A stretch of 64,000 nucleotides of DNA from CAYUMU01 sp964445985 (GTDB taxonomy: Bacteria > Planctomycetota > Planctomycetia > Pirellulales > S012-138): assembly GCA_964445985.1 (NCBI GenBank), contig CAYUMU010000026.1:6099-70098 (forward strand), read 5' to 3'. The notes under the pieces were generated by a model. That model did not search any database and was not told where the DNA came from. It was given only the letters and a program-made list of their open reading frames with translations. Shown in pieces: positions 8,157-17,841 of this stretch; within the stretch, counting starts at the first letter, position 1, and the number at the start of each line of letters is the position of its first letter. A program made the translations under genes and the position numbers.

Positions 8157-9320
8157 TTACCCAAACAGCAGCAAGCTGGCCGTGAAGCCGTGGACGAAGT
8201 TTCGCTTGGAGACCGGGCCTAGTTCGCCCTGGGCAAAGAAGCCGGCGACGGGCACGTTGCCGAGGGCCTGTTGAATGGCCAGGGCGTCGTGGTGGGGGGT
8301 TGAGAACATGCGCGTGCCGCGGCCGTTGCAAGTGAACAGGAGGGCCGCCTGGGCGGGGCCTGCCTGGCTGAGCATTTCGTTCAGGTCGCGGTCGGCGGTG
8401 GCTTCATCGCGAATGTGGAATTGCACGGTTTGGCCGATGCGCACGTAGTCGCCAATGGCGATGGCCCCCGTTTCTTCGTCGCCGCCGAGCACGTTGCGAA
8501 TGAGAAAATCGCCGCGGTCGAAGCGGTCCTGGTATTCGTTGATGACCAGCCCCAAGTGCAGGCCGCCGCGGGCCGCTTGTTGATCTTCGGGGCTGAGGGC
8601 GTGGTACACCTCTTGGAGTCGGCGGAGCGAGGCTTTGCCTCCCATTTCAAAAACGATGTTCCGTTCGGAGCGGGTTACCACGAAGGGTTGCCCAATGGGG
8701 CGGCAGCCTTGCGAAACCAGCGTGCGGATGGGGGTTTCGCCGCCATGCAACATGACCGCCGCCGCGCCAGCCTGCTGAACCTGGTTGCCAATCAGCAAGC
8801 GATTGGCGCCGGGGCCGCTACCGCCGCTGGCCATACCGCCCAGCACGGGGATGCCTGGCCGATCTTCGTTGATCCGGTGCAACAGCAGGTCGGAAGGGAA
8901 AGAATAAGGATCGGCCACGGTAAGCAGGGTGGAACCCGCGGGGCACGATTCGCCCAGATCGTCGGGCCAGCCCACGATGAGGCCGCCGTCGGTCTGGCGT
9001 TCATACCGCAGGTGCATGGGTCGAACGTCAACGCCAGGCAAATTCGCCAGCCAGAGGCTGATGGCCGGACCTTCTTCGAGTTCTTGCCCTGTGCCCACGA
9101 TCGATTCGCCGTTGCAGCCCAAGACGGCCTGGCAACCGGTTTCGCCGTGGATGGTGGCGAGGATTTGTTCGGCTTGTCCCCGGTGATCTGGGGAGAAGAA
9201 CACCACCGCAAGGTGGGGATCGGTCTGCAACTCTGCCTGGGCGGCCTGGCAAGCTTGGAGAATGGCCGTGGACGTATTTTCCGCCGTATTCAGGGCAGCA
9301 GCAAACCGAGGCGAGTTCAC
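8157..9320 (-). CDS. FIST-domain sensory protein
   Basis: A 387-residue protein with the FIST N and C domain layout. The N-terminal half has LAVVFFSPDHRGQAEQILATI and CQAVLGCNGESIVGTGQELEEGPAISLWLANLPG; the C-terminal half has GLHLGLVINEY, FLIRNVLGGDEETGAIAIGDYV, LLFTCNGRG and a final NVPVAGFFAQGELGPVS. FIST domains are thought to sense small ligands, perhaps amino acids, and often feed signalling proteins. Here there is no kinase or cyclase domain fused. The start is GTG at 9320, supported by AGGAG at 9333-9329 and the lack of a better in-frame ATG. Confidence 0.9.
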   Translation of the reverse strand: MNSPRFAAALNTAENTSTAILQACQAAQAELQTDPHLAVVFFSPDHRGQAEQILATIHGETGCQAVLGCNGESIVGTGQELEEGPAISLWLANLPGVDVRPMHLRYERQTDGGLIVGWPDDLGESCPAGSTLLTVADPYSFPSDLLLHRINEDRPGIPVLGGMASGGSGPGANRLLIGNQVQQAGAAAVMLHGGETPIRTLVSQGCRPIGQPFVVTRSERNIVFEMGGKASLRRLQEVYHALSPEDQQAARGGLHLGLVINEYQDRFDRGDFLIRNVLGGDEETGAIAIGDYVRIGQTVQFHIRDEATADRDLNEMLSQAGPAQAALLFTCNGRGTRMFSTPHHDALAIQQALGNVPVAGFFAQGELGPVSKRNFVHGFTASLLLFG

Positions 9321-9557
9321 ACAGATCGCTCCTGTGTCGGTCGGGGCGGGGCGGCAGAACGGTCAGACGCTCCACCGTGTCGGTGCAGAGTGGGCTAGCG
9401 GCAAATCGTGCCAGAGCTTCATGATAGCAAAGCTCGAATCCGACGCGACCCCCCCTACCACCTGCAAACCTTGCCCCGGGCGGCTCCCAGGCACGCCGCG
9501 GCGAAAGCGGCTGCCTGGGGCGGGCTTGGAACTGGCCGCGTGGGCGGTGGTTGGCGG

Positions 9558-9809
9558 TTAGAATTCATCCATGCCCACGATGGGGCGAATTTGAACTTCG
9601 GCCAATGGCTTCAGGTCTTGGATGACGTGTTCGACCGCGGCATGGTCATCGGCGCGCACCACGGCGTAGGCCAAGAAATCGCTGCTGGCGACCCAGAGCG
9701 CTTCGACGGTCAAGCCGGCCTGATAGCCGGAGACTCCATGCTGTTCGAAATAGTTAAATGCCTCATCGCGCGTCTCTCGTCGATAGCGAACTTCCACCAT
9801 AAACAACAT
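9558..9809 (-). CDS. Small conserved protein, DUF3303-like
   Basis: An 83-residue protein starting MLFMVEVRYRRETRDEAFNYFEQHG. It contains LWVASSDFLAYAVVRADDHAAVEHVIQDLKPLAEVQIRPIV, a ferredoxin-like alpha/beta pattern typical of small dimeric proteins with VxADD-type turns. The start is set at ATG 9809 because the upstream in-frame sequence is low-complexity and unrelated. Resemblance to DUF3303 is from memory and not checked. The function is unknown. Confidence 0.65.
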   Translation of the reverse strand: MLFMVEVRYRRETRDEAFNYFEQHGVSGYQAGLTVEALWVASSDFLAYAVVRADDHAAVEHVIQDLKPLAEVQIRPIVGMDEF

Positions 9810-10186
9810 GGCCGCAACTCCCCGCCATTTCGAACCGCGTACCGCGGCGACCCGGTTGGAATCAACCGGAAGCAGGCCGCCCGACGATGACCCACGGTTC
9901 GCAAGGGGTATTGTATCGAGTGGCGAAGGCGCCCGCTCTGCGGGGAATTGCAAAATGAAGATTAGGAGAGGAAGCCAGTCGCGGGATCGATTGGCGGTTC
10001 AAACCGGGCTAACTCGCCTTCGTCATGTTCACCCTGCCAGGATGCGAACCTCAAACTTGGAACTCCCCATTCCGAACTCCGAATTCCGCACTCGAACCAA
10101 CGATTCGCGTACAATAAAGACGGTGGGCGGCGCGTGGTATTGTCGTGCCTCCGATTCTTCCGCGAGCGAAAGCTGGATGTTTCATC
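9810..10186. other. Intergenic, no gene seen
   Basis: This is a divergent spacer between the small protein at 9558-9809 and the DUF59 gene at 10187. It contains short AACTCCCCATTCCGAACTCC-type spacer sequence related to 43880-43900. No promoter was identified with confidence. Confidence 0.4.
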
Positions 10187-10585
10187 ATGACCGAACACGA
10201 AAACCAACCCAATGTTGAGCCGACCGCTGAAGCTGGCTCGGAAGCCACTGCCGGCGAAAACCAGCCGCTCAACGAAGAACGACTGCGCGAGGCGCTCAAG
10301 CAGGTGATCGATCCCGAGTTGTTTGTGAACGTGATCGACCTGGGGCTGATCTACCAGGTGCAGATGCAGCCGGCCGAAGGCGAGGACGACAAGTCCGATA
10401 TCAGCATCGAGATGACCCTCACCAGCCCTGCCTGCCCCGCGGGGCCGCAGCTCATTCAGCAGTGCAAGAGCGTGTTGAGCCGCTTCGACAGCGTGCGCGA
10501 AGTGAATGTGCGACTGGTGATGGACCCGCCCTGGACGCCCGACCGGATGACCGAAGACGCCAAGGATCAACTGGGGATTTTTTAG
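10187..10585 (+). CDS. MIP18/DUF59-family Fe-S cluster assembly protein
   Basis: A 132-residue protein with a disordered N-terminus (~residues 1-25) followed by a DUF59 domain: LREALKQVIDPELFVNVIDLGLIYQV, then MTLTSPACPAGPQLIQQC with the conserved Cys, and VRLVMDPPWTPDRM at the end. Relatives (SufT, MIP18, PaaD) help load Fe-S clusters onto apoproteins. ATG at 10187 is preferred to the upstream in-frame GTG at 10145. It ends close to the 3' end of the convergent hppD gene. Confidence 0.88.
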   Translation: MTEHENQPNVEPTAEAGSEATAGENQPLNEERLREALKQVIDPELFVNVIDLGLIYQVQMQPAEGEDDKSDISIEMTLTSPACPAGPQLIQQCKSVLSRFDSVREVNVRLVMDPPWTPDRMTEDAKDQLGIF

Positions 10586-10601
10586 GTCGCTGGCTGGCAA
10601 T

Positions 10602-11687
10602 CTACAGATTTCCGCGTTCCGCCTGTTCCCGTTCGATCGCCTGAAACAGCGAGCGGAAATTGCCTTTGCCGAAGGCGTTGCTCCCCCGTCGCTGGATGAT
10701 TTCGTAGAACAGCGTGGGGCGGTCTTCGACAGGGCGGGTGAAGATTTGCAGCAGGTAGCCCTGGTCGTCGCGATCGACGAGGATGCCGAGCTCCTTGATG
10801 GCTGCCAGGTCTTCGGCGATGGGGCCGATGCGGGCTTCCAGGTCCAGGTAATAGCTGTCGGGGATTCGCAGGAAGTCGACGCCGTTGTCACGGAGCACCG
10901 ACACGGTATGCAGGATGTCGGCCGTGGCCACGGCGATGTGCTGCACGCCTGGGCCGCCGTTGAACTCCAGGTATTCGGCGATCTGGCTCTTGCGCTTGCC
11001 TGCCGCCGGCTCGTTGATGGGGAACTTGATCCGGCCGGTCGAGTCCGACATGACCTTGCTGCGGAGGGCGGTGAACTCGGTGGAGATGTCTTTGTCGTCG
11101 AACGACATGAACTGATGGAAGCCGAGCACCTGGTTGTAGTAGGTGCCCCAGTCGTTCATGCGGCCGTCTTCCACATTGCCAACGATATGATCGATGGCTC
11201 TGAGGCCACAGCTGGGTTGAGGTTTGCGGCGGATTTGATAGCCAGGCAAGAACGGGCCATTGTAGTCGGCCAGCGAAATGAACGAGTGCAAAGTGTCGCC
11301 GTAGGCGCGGATTTTAGCGCGCCGCACGCGGCCATCGGCGTCGGTCACGTCGTACGGTTCGCGCGAGACCTGCGCCCCGCGGGCCACGGCTTCGGCGAAA
11401 CAGGCGTCCACGTCTTCGACCAAGAAGGCGATGTCGAGCACGCCGTCGCCATGCCGTCGCAGGTAGTCAGACATGGGGTCGTCGGGGAACAGCGGCGTGC
11501 TGAGCACCAGGCGGATTTTGCCTTGCTCCATGACGTAGGAGGCCTGATCGCGGACGCCGGTTTCCGGGCCGGCGTAGGCGAGTTGCGAGAAGCCAAAGGC
11601 CTTGCGATAGTAGAACGCCGCCTGTTTGGCGTTGCCGACCAAGAGTTCGACGTGATGGATCGATTTCAACGGCAGCGGCGCGGACAT
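10602..11687 (-). CDS. hppD: 4-hydroxyphenylpyruvate dioxygenase
   Basis: A 361-residue HPPD. Two vicinal-oxygen-chelate domains are visible: residues ~8-150 (IHHVELLVGNAKQAAFYYRKAFGF) and ~165-340 (IDHIVGNVEDGRMNDWGTYY, GVQHIAVATADI). The Fe(II) ligands are His of IDHIVGN, His of VQHIAV and Glu of FYEIIQRRG. The enzyme turns 4-hydroxyphenylpyruvate into homogentisate in tyrosine breakdown; homogentisate can also feed quinone or pigment synthesis. A GGAAGGAG ribosome site precedes the ATG. No homogentisate dioxygenase gene is adjacent. Confidence 0.95.
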   Translation of the reverse strand: MSAPLPLKSIHHVELLVGNAKQAAFYYRKAFGFSQLAYAGPETGVRDQASYVMEQGKIRLVLSTPLFPDDPMSDYLRRHGDGVLDIAFLVEDVDACFAEAVARGAQVSREPYDVTDADGRVRRAKIRAYGDTLHSFISLADYNGPFLPGYQIRRKPQPSCGLRAIDHIVGNVEDGRMNDWGTYYNQVLGFHQFMSFDDKDISTEFTALRSKVMSDSTGRIKFPINEPAAGKRKSQIAEYLEFNGGPGVQHIAVATADILHTVSVLRDNGVDFLRIPDSYYLDLEARIGPIAEDLAAIKELGILVDRDDQGYLLQIFTRPVEDRPTLFYEIIQRRGSNAFGKGNFRSLFQAIEREQAERGNL

Positions 11688-11961
11688 GGGTACTCCTTCC
11701 CCTCAAATTTGTTGTCGAGACGTGCGCTGGATGAGGGACACGGGGCTTGATGGGCGGCCCCCTACCTTCTCCTTACGCATTCTAGGGGCGGCTCGTTCGG
11801 GAGGCCAGCTTTGGAGGGGAGTGGCGTGTACCAGGTTTTGGCGGCCGACGCGGTTGGGGAAGGCAAGGCGGGGAATTGCTGCCACGCGGATTCATGGCCG
11901 AGGACGGCCATGGCAGGGATACGCTGCGCCGTTTGCTCGCGAAAGTGGCTGGCGATGTGGT

Positions 11962-12687
11962 TCAACTTCCGGATCTAAGGCCGGGCTCGGCGAGCCCTGG
12001 CCTGCAAATTACGTAGGCCGTGGCAGGCACCATTCCGCGCTTGCAGCGCTGGTTTAACTGGTAGCCGTATTCCGCGATGATTTTCAGCACCGTATCGTCT
12101 GGCACGAATAGGTTTTGCACGCCGAAGATGACTCTTCCTCGCTCGGTGAGATAGGCGTGGCTTGCCTTCAGGAACTGCCTGAGCACCTGGGTGCCGTCTT
12201 CGCCGCCGTCCCACATTTGGTCACCATCGACTTGCAGGCGCTCGGTCAGTTTCAGATCGCGGCCGGTTTGGGTGGGCACGTAGGGTGGGTTGAAGAAGAT
12301 CAGGTCGTAGCGTTTACCCATGGGAATAGCCGAGAACAGGTCGCTGAGCATGAAGTTGGCGGCGACGTTGTTATGTTCAGCCACGGTTTGCGAGCTGGCG
12401 ACCCGCGAGGGGGAACAGTCCACGCCCTCGATGGCGATCGGCTTTTTAAGGGCGAGCGACAGGCTGAGCAAGGCCGCGGTGCCGATGCCGATTTCGAGGG
12501 CGGAGCGGTCATCGGGCGTGGCCTGGGCGATGATGGTGTGGCTGAGGATGAGCGTGGTGGGGTCGTATTGCACGCTTAGCCCTCGCGGCAGCTTGACGCC
12601 GAACGCGCGGCGAATCAGAAAGTGATTCGAACGCAGCACTCGCAGCAGCGGGTGGCAGACGTTGTAGGCGAGATTTTTCAGACCCAT
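11962..12687 (-). CDS. HemK/PrmC-like small-domain methyltransferase
   Basis: A 241-residue class I methyltransferase. It has the SAM motif ALEIGIGTAALLSLSL, then the catalytic-site motif LIFFNPPYVPTQTGRD. NPPY is the signature of N-methyltransferases that act on glutamine or adenine. The N-terminal helper domain of PrmC is absent, so the substrate is uncertain. It lies 22 bp downstream of valS on the same strand and is probably co-transcribed. A GGGAGGA ribosome site lies ~12 nt before the ATG. Confidence 0.85.
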   Translation of the reverse strand: MGLKNLAYNVCHPLLRVLRSNHFLIRRAFGVKLPRGLSVQYDPTTLILSHTIIAQATPDDRSALEIGIGTAALLSLSLALKKPIAIEGVDCSPSRVASSQTVAEHNNVAANFMLSDLFSAIPMGKRYDLIFFNPPYVPTQTGRDLKLTERLQVDGDQMWDGGEDGTQVLRQFLKASHAYLTERGRVIFGVQNLFVPDDTVLKIIAEYGYQLNQRCKRGMVPATAYVICRPGLAEPGLRSGS

Positions 12688-12709
12688 CGCGCGGAGTTTC
12701 CTCCCCCGG

Positions 12710-15700
12710 TTACTTCGATTTCAGTTCCTGCAGGAAAGCTTCCACGGCGGCCAGCTTGGCGCGGAGCTCGGCCAGGGCTTCTTGCTCGCCTTGCACCACC
12801 GCGGCCGGAGCTCGGCTCACGAAGCCTTCGTTGGCCAGCTTCTTTTCTTTGGCGGTAATTAGGCCCTGGAGTTTCTCGCGTTCCTTCTCGTTCTTGGCTT
12901 TTTCGGCCGCGACATCGATCAGGTCGGCCAGGTCGACAAAGACTTCCATGCCGACCAGGGTGAAGCTGGCGCTGGGGCTGGGGATGGGAACCTCAGGCCC
13001 CCGCGCCGCGGCTCGGGCGCCGGCCATGCTCTCGAAGTACGGTTGCATGGGCTTGAGCAGTTCGCCCGTGGCGGCGTCGCAGCGCACGACGAATTCCACG
13101 GTGGTTTTCGAGGGGATGTTCTGCCGGCCGCGGATGTCGCGGAGGCCGCGGAGCACGTCTTGAAAAGCCCTGAATTGGGCTTCGATGTTGGGGTCGCGGC
13201 GGGCCGCGTTGCTGGCGGGCCAGGTGGCGATCATTACGCTGGCAACCGCGGCGGCTGGTGTTTCGAGGCCGCGCTGGGGGGCGATCTCGGCCAGCCGCTG
13301 CCAAACTTCTTCGGTGAGGAAGGGGATGAACGGGTGCAGGAGCCGGAGCAGCGTATCGAGCGTGTGGCAGAGGACCCGCTGGGCGACGGGCCGCAGGTCG
13401 GGGTTGCTGAAGCGGTACTTGAGCATCTCCAGGAAGAAGCTGCAGAACTCGTCCCAGGCAAAGTCGTAGAGGCTGCGGGTGGCGTCGGCGAAGCGGAATT
13501 CGGCCAGGGCCTGGGTCACTTCGTCGGTGACGGTCGCCAGCCGGCTGAGCACCCAGCGGTCTTCCACCAGCAGTTCGGACTCGGCAAGGGGGGCGGCGGT
13601 AAAGCCTTCCAGATTCATCAGGGCAAACCGCGAGGCATTCCACAGCTTGTTGCAGAAGTTGCGGCCCAACTCAAAGCGATCGCTGATGACCGCGGCGCGG
13701 GCCAGCTGTTTATCCTCGGGCTTGTCGGCCCATTGGGTGGAGAACTCGAGCTTGCACTTGTCGCATTTGATGCGTGGACGGACGCGGTTTTCCTTGGTTT
13801 GCTCGACGTGGCCGCCGCAGTGGGGGCATTCAAACTCCACCGGCATCCGCACGTCTTGCGTTTCGGTGGTGAGGTAAGCCAGGCCGTAGCGGAGAGCGTC
13901 GGCGCCAAACTTGGCGATGACGTCGAGCGGATCGACGCCGTTGCCCTTGCTCTTGGACATGGTTTCGCCATAACCGTCCAAAATCTTCGGATGAATGAAG
14001 ACCTCGCGGAAGGGAACCTGGTCCAGGTTGTGCAGGCCGGACACGACCATGCGCGCGACCCACAGGGAGATGATGTCGCGGCTGGTGCTGAGCACGCTGG
14101 TGGGGTAGTAGTATGCCAGTTCGGGCGTTTGCTCGGGCCAGCCCAAGGTGGAGTGGGGCCAAAGCTGGCTGCTGAACCAGGTATCGAGCACGTCGGGGTC
14201 TTGTTTGAGCGTGCGGCCGGGGATGGCGCCTTCCGCCAGGTCTTCGTCGCGCGAGCAGATGAGCCAGCCGCTGCCGGCTTCGTCGCGAATGAAGACGATG
14301 TCTTCCCGCTGGCCGAAAGCTTTCTTTAGTTCGGCTTCGGTGGCGTCGGCCGAGTACCAGATGGGGATGCGATGCCCCCACCAGAGTTGGCGGCTGATGC
14401 ACCAATCGCGTTTTTCGCCGAGCCAGTCGAGGTAGCTCTTGGCGTACCGCTCGGGCTTGATGTTGACCTGGCCGGAGATGACGGCGTCCATGGCCAACTG
14501 GGCCAGGCCGGCGTTGCCATCGACATCACTCATCCGCACGAACCACTGGTCGTTGAGCCGGGGTTCGATGGGCGACTTGGAGCGGTCGGAATGGGCCAGG
14601 TCGATGAGGCGGTCTTCCACCAGTTCGAGCAGATCGGCGTCGCGAAGGTCGGCCACGACTTTTTCGCGGGCGGCTTTCATGCTCAGGCCAGCGTAGGGGC
14701 CAGCCTGGTCGTTGAGCGTGCCGTCGTTGTTGAGGATGTCGATCATCGGCAGGTTTTGCCGCAGGCCGACTTCGTAGTCGTTGGGATCGTGGCCGGGGGT
14801 GATTTTGACGCAGCCGCTGCCGAGCTCGGGCTTGGCCCAGGTGTCGCAAACCAGGGGGATGGGCCGGTTCAGCAGCGGCAGCAGCAGTTGCCGGCCAGCC
14901 TGGGCCATATCGCGTAGTTGCTTGAGATGCGAAAGCATGTGGAGCTTGCGCTCTTCGAGGTCGTTGACCTGGGCCGTGAGCTCCGGCGTGGGTTTGCTTT
15001 TGAGCTGTTTCTCACGGAGTTCTTCGATGGATTTGTCGAGGGCGGTTGCGGGGTCGGGGTGAACGGCCACGGCCGTATCGCCGAGCAGGGTTTCGGGACG
15101 GGTGGTGGCGACGGTGAGGAACGTGGGTTCGCCCGGCCGGGGATCGATGACCTGGTAGCGGATGTGATAGAAGTGGCCGGGGACTTCTTCGTAGAAGATT
15201 TCGTCGTCGGCCACGGCGGTTTGCAGCTGGGTATCCCAATTGATGAGCCGCTTGCCGCGATAGATCAGGCCTTTGGCGAACCACGAAAAGAAGGTGAACC
15301 GCACGGCGCGGGCGCAGACGTCGTCAAGCGTGAAGCGGGTGCGGTCCCAGTCGCAGCTACAGCCGAGTTGTTTGAGCTGCCCAAGGATGCGGGCCTCGTA
15401 CTCGTGCTTCCATTTCCAGATGCGTTCGACCAGGGTCTCGCGGCCGAGGTCGTGGCGGGTTTGGCCTTCTTCGGAATGCAATCGCCGCTCGACCATGGCC
15501 TGGGTGGCAATGCCGGCGTGGTCGGTGCCAGGCATCCAGAGAACATTGTAGCCCTGCATGCGCTTGTGGCGGACGAGAATGTCTTGAATGGTGTTGTTGA
15601 GCGCGTGGCCTAAGTGCAAAGCCCCGGTAACGTTGGGGGGCGGAATCACCATGCAAAACGGCTCGCGGCTGGGGTCGGGCTCGCTGTGGAAGTAGCCCTG

Positions 15701-15769
15701 CTGTTCCCAGTACGGATACCAGCGATCCTGGGCTGCCAGGTGATCGTATTGCTTGGGGAGTTCGGCCAT
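12710..15769 (-). CDS. valS: Valyl-tRNA synthetase
   Basis: A 1019-residue class Ia synthetase. The HIGH-type signature appears as LHLGHALNNTI near residue 50, the KMSKS loop as TMSKSKGNGVDP near residue 600, and GTDHAGIATQ is typical of ValRS. The CP1 editing domain occupies roughly residues 200-400. A four-cysteine zinc knuckle (CPHC..CDKC, ~residues 648-675) lies just after the KMSKS loop. The anticodon-binding domain and a C-terminal coiled coil (LAAEKAKNEKEREKLQGL) complete the usual architecture. It charges tRNA-Val. It heads a two-gene unit with the methyltransferase downstream. Confidence 0.97.
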   Translation of the reverse strand: MAELPKQYDHLAAQDRWYPYWEQQGYFHSEPDPSREPFCMVIPPPNVTGALHLGHALNNTIQDILVRHKRMQGYNVLWMPGTDHAGIATQAMVERRLHSEEGQTRHDLGRETLVERIWKWKHEYEARILGQLKQLGCSCDWDRTRFTLDDVCARAVRFTFFSWFAKGLIYRGKRLINWDTQLQTAVADDEIFYEEVPGHFYHIRYQVIDPRPGEPTFLTVATTRPETLLGDTAVAVHPDPATALDKSIEELREKQLKSKPTPELTAQVNDLEERKLHMLSHLKQLRDMAQAGRQLLLPLLNRPIPLVCDTWAKPELGSGCVKITPGHDPNDYEVGLRQNLPMIDILNNDGTLNDQAGPYAGLSMKAAREKVVADLRDADLLELVEDRLIDLAHSDRSKSPIEPRLNDQWFVRMSDVDGNAGLAQLAMDAVISGQVNIKPERYAKSYLDWLGEKRDWCISRQLWWGHRIPIWYSADATEAELKKAFGQREDIVFIRDEAGSGWLICSRDEDLAEGAIPGRTLKQDPDVLDTWFSSQLWPHSTLGWPEQTPELAYYYPTSVLSTSRDIISLWVARMVVSGLHNLDQVPFREVFIHPKILDGYGETMSKSKGNGVDPLDVIAKFGADALRYGLAYLTTETQDVRMPVEFECPHCGGHVEQTKENRVRPRIKCDKCKLEFSTQWADKPEDKQLARAAVISDRFELGRNFCNKLWNASRFALMNLEGFTAAPLAESELLVEDRWVLSRLATVTDEVTQALAEFRFADATRSLYDFAWDEFCSFFLEMLKYRFSNPDLRPVAQRVLCHTLDTLLRLLHPFIPFLTEEVWQRLAEIAPQRGLETPAAAVASVMIATWPASNAARRDPNIEAQFRAFQDVLRGLRDIRGRQNIPSKTTVEFVVRCDAATGELLKPMQPYFESMAGARAAARGPEVPIPSPSASFTLVGMEVFVDLADLIDVAAEKAKNEKEREKLQGLITAKEKKLANEGFVSRAPAAVVQGEQEALAELRAKLAAVEAFLQELKSK

Positions 15770-15956
15770 GGTGGTCTCAAACGGGATTCAATAAAAGCCG
15801 CTATCTTAGCACGCTTTATCTTACAGGGGAGTGCGGCAAGCGACAGGCGGAGCGGGAATCGGTCCAGGCCCAGGGGCGGCCTGACAAAAAGTTGCTGACT
15901 CTAACGGATTCCAGGTGCGCCCCTTTTGCGTTGAATGCAAATCGCGGATAATTCAT

Positions 15957-16150
15957 AACCCGACGCGTTACAGCATTATGCAAGTGCTAGCATATCGTCC
16001 GATTCGTAAGGATTTAAGTGTGCTAGCAGTGGCCGACATTGGCCGTGCTAGCATCCTTAACTTCTTACACCATGGTGAGCCGTGCTAGCACTTGCATAAC
16101 ATTCGTTAGCGAGGGACGTACGTGGGACTCCCTCGCTAACGCGTCGGGTT
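15957..16150. repeat. Nested palindromic element (MITE-like)
   Basis: The outer arms AACCCGACGCGTTA (15957-15970) and complement (16137-16150) are 14/14. The inner arms TTATGCAAGTGCTAGCA (15976-15992) and complement (16083-16099) are 17/17. The octamer TGCTAGCA occurs four times. A separate 34-bp palindrome (16106-16139, TTAGCGAGGGA..TCCCTCGCTAA) sits between the right inner and outer arms and recurs at 52017-52050. The region 15770-16390 upstream of valS contains no gene. Confidence 0.8.
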
Positions 16151-16389
16151 GCAAATAGCAAGGCGTTCACAAAACCAGGGCTAGCTGCGAACGAGGACGT
16201 TTTTATCAGGCCAAGCCAGGGGGGAGCCCAGGACTGAAGCTAAATCATGCCAAAAGAGTTCCCACGCACTCAAGCCGTATCCTGGTGAAGACAGCGCAAG
16301 TGAGGGTGAGGATACCAGCCGAACAAGGCAAAAATCGGCCAAATCCGTCGCCGAACAACTCCCTCTTTGCTTGAAGCACCCTGAATGCA

Positions 16390-16426
16390 GAAAGGCCGCT
16401 CTCGTGCAAAGTGCTCAAGAGCGGCC
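16390..16426 (-). terminator. Hairpin downstream of the DUF1559 gene
   Basis: The arms GGCCGCTCT (16426-16418 on the minus strand) and AGAGCGGCC (16402-16394) form a 9-bp stem followed by TTTCTG on the minus strand. It is about 40 bp past the stop of the gene at 16467-17450. Confidence 0.6.
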
Positions 16427-16466
16427 CGAAAGGCTTGTCGATTAAAACGACCGTTATTCCAGCAGG

Positions 16467-17450
16467 TTACGGCAGGTCGTAGGGAGTGCCGTCGGCGCGT
16501 CCACCCATGGCGCGCAGCACGGGACCGGTGGCGTAGGTTTTCACCGCCTGAACGCGGGTATCGCCGAATACGAACTGGGAGATGCCGGGGTGCCAGCTAC
16601 CATAGTGGTAGTTTGCCGCGCCCGTCGTGGGATCGGTCGACGTGGAGGTTTGCTCCGGGGTATCGGGGCGCTGAGCTAAGCCAAGGTCCAGCACGCGGAC
16701 ACCGCCACTAAACCACGCGCCGCCCACGCCAGCGCCTTCGGGGAAGTCGTAAGTGTCGGAACCGAGACGCGAAGGGGTTACGTGCTTTTCACCCGCCATG
16801 GCCGTGTAGCTCATGCCGTCGGTCACGCCGCCGATGGTGACTTTCGAGCGAATTACGTAGCTGCCGTTCACGGCAGTCACGGCCGTGGCCGGACCAGCGA
16901 AAACACCGTTAATATATTCGGCGTTGCCGGTTTGATTCGGGTGGACGCTGGGATTGGTCGGCCAACCGCTGGGGAAATAGGTCATGCTGACCGATACATA
17001 ATCAACCGCCTGCCCACCCCAAGACGGAGTCGTGCGGAAACCGCGAGTGGGACACAGCAAAGCGGGTGACCGAAAGCTCGAGTGGATTTGTTTATTCGAC
17101 TGATTGAGGGGACCGCCTGCGACGGTGCTATCCGACTGCAAGTTCAATTGCAGACCATCGTAGGCCGGTCCTGCATCCATTACCGGCCACAGCGTCGAAA
17201 TCCACCCATGGTTTGCATTGCCACCCAAGGCATGCGGCGGGATCTGCTCATTGTTGCGGTCGGCGTAGAGCAGCACGCCGGTTCCTAATTGTTTCAAATT
17301 ACTCGAACAATTCGCGCGGCGGGCAGCCTCGCGCGCGGCCTGAATGGCAGGCAGCAACATGGCAATCAAAATGCCAATGATGGCAATCACCACCAATAAC
17401 TCCACAAGCGTGAAGCCGCGGCGGCCAAGCGGACGGGCAACGGTGGGCAT
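16467..17450 (-). CDS. DUF1559 prepilin-like protein
   Basis: A 327-residue protein with a type IV prepilin N-terminus: RRG then FTLVELLVVIAIIGILIAML, with cleavage expected after Gly12. AAREAARRANCSSNLKQLG is the planctomycete DUF1559 (SBP_bac_10) hallmark. The C-terminus has FVFGDTRVQAV, the position where most family members carry a H-x9-DG-type motif; here the DG is not evident. ATG at 17450 has an AGGAAGG ribosome site. Family members form large paralogous sets in planctomycetes and probably assemble pseudopili or envelope structures. An AT-rich TATAAT-like box lies at 17637-17632, far upstream. Bases 17451-17841 hold no other gene. Confidence 0.92.
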   Translation of the reverse strand: MPTVARPLGRRGFTLVELLVVIAIIGILIAMLLPAIQAAREAARRANCSSNLKQLGTGVLLYADRNNEQIPPHALGGNANHGWISTLWPVMDAGPAYDGLQLNLQSDSTVAGGPLNQSNKQIHSSFRSPALLCPTRGFRTTPSWGGQAVDYVSVSMTYFPSGWPTNPSVHPNQTGNAEYINGVFAGPATAVTAVNGSYVIRSKVTIGGVTDGMSYTAMAGEKHVTPSRLGSDTYDFPEGAGVGGAWFSGGVRVLDLGLAQRPDTPEQTSTSTDPTTGAANYHYGSWHPGISQFVFGDTRVQAVKTYATGPVLRAMGGRADGTPYDLP

Positions 17451-17841
17451 GCGGACCTTCCTCTTCTCTAAAAGGGCAGAGCATGAAAATGAAAATACGC
17501 CGAATTCGGCGAAAAAGACGCAGCGGAAAGCCCCAATGGTCGGCTTGATTTCAGGGATTTTGGAGATCCCTAGAAATACATTGAGGAAGGAAACGGCAGG
17601 CATAGAAGGCGTGACGATTACTCTTAGGTTAATTATAATAAAATTTCCAGCCAGGAAACCCCGCATTCAGGGGGATTGGAGACGATTCTGAGCCTTCCTT
17701 CTTGAAAATAATGCTTCAAGTTCGACTTTACCCTGTCAATACGAGGGAACTGGCCCTGCTTCTGAGCCGCGAGCAATTCGCTGGGGCACGTGGCGAGATA
17801 ACCGCGAGCGCGGTGAAAGAGAACGGGACGAAGTGTCAAGG

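Noticed and set aside
13043..14329. Long plus-strand open frame inside valS
   Set aside because: Shadow of the valS coding strand caused by GC-rich third positions.
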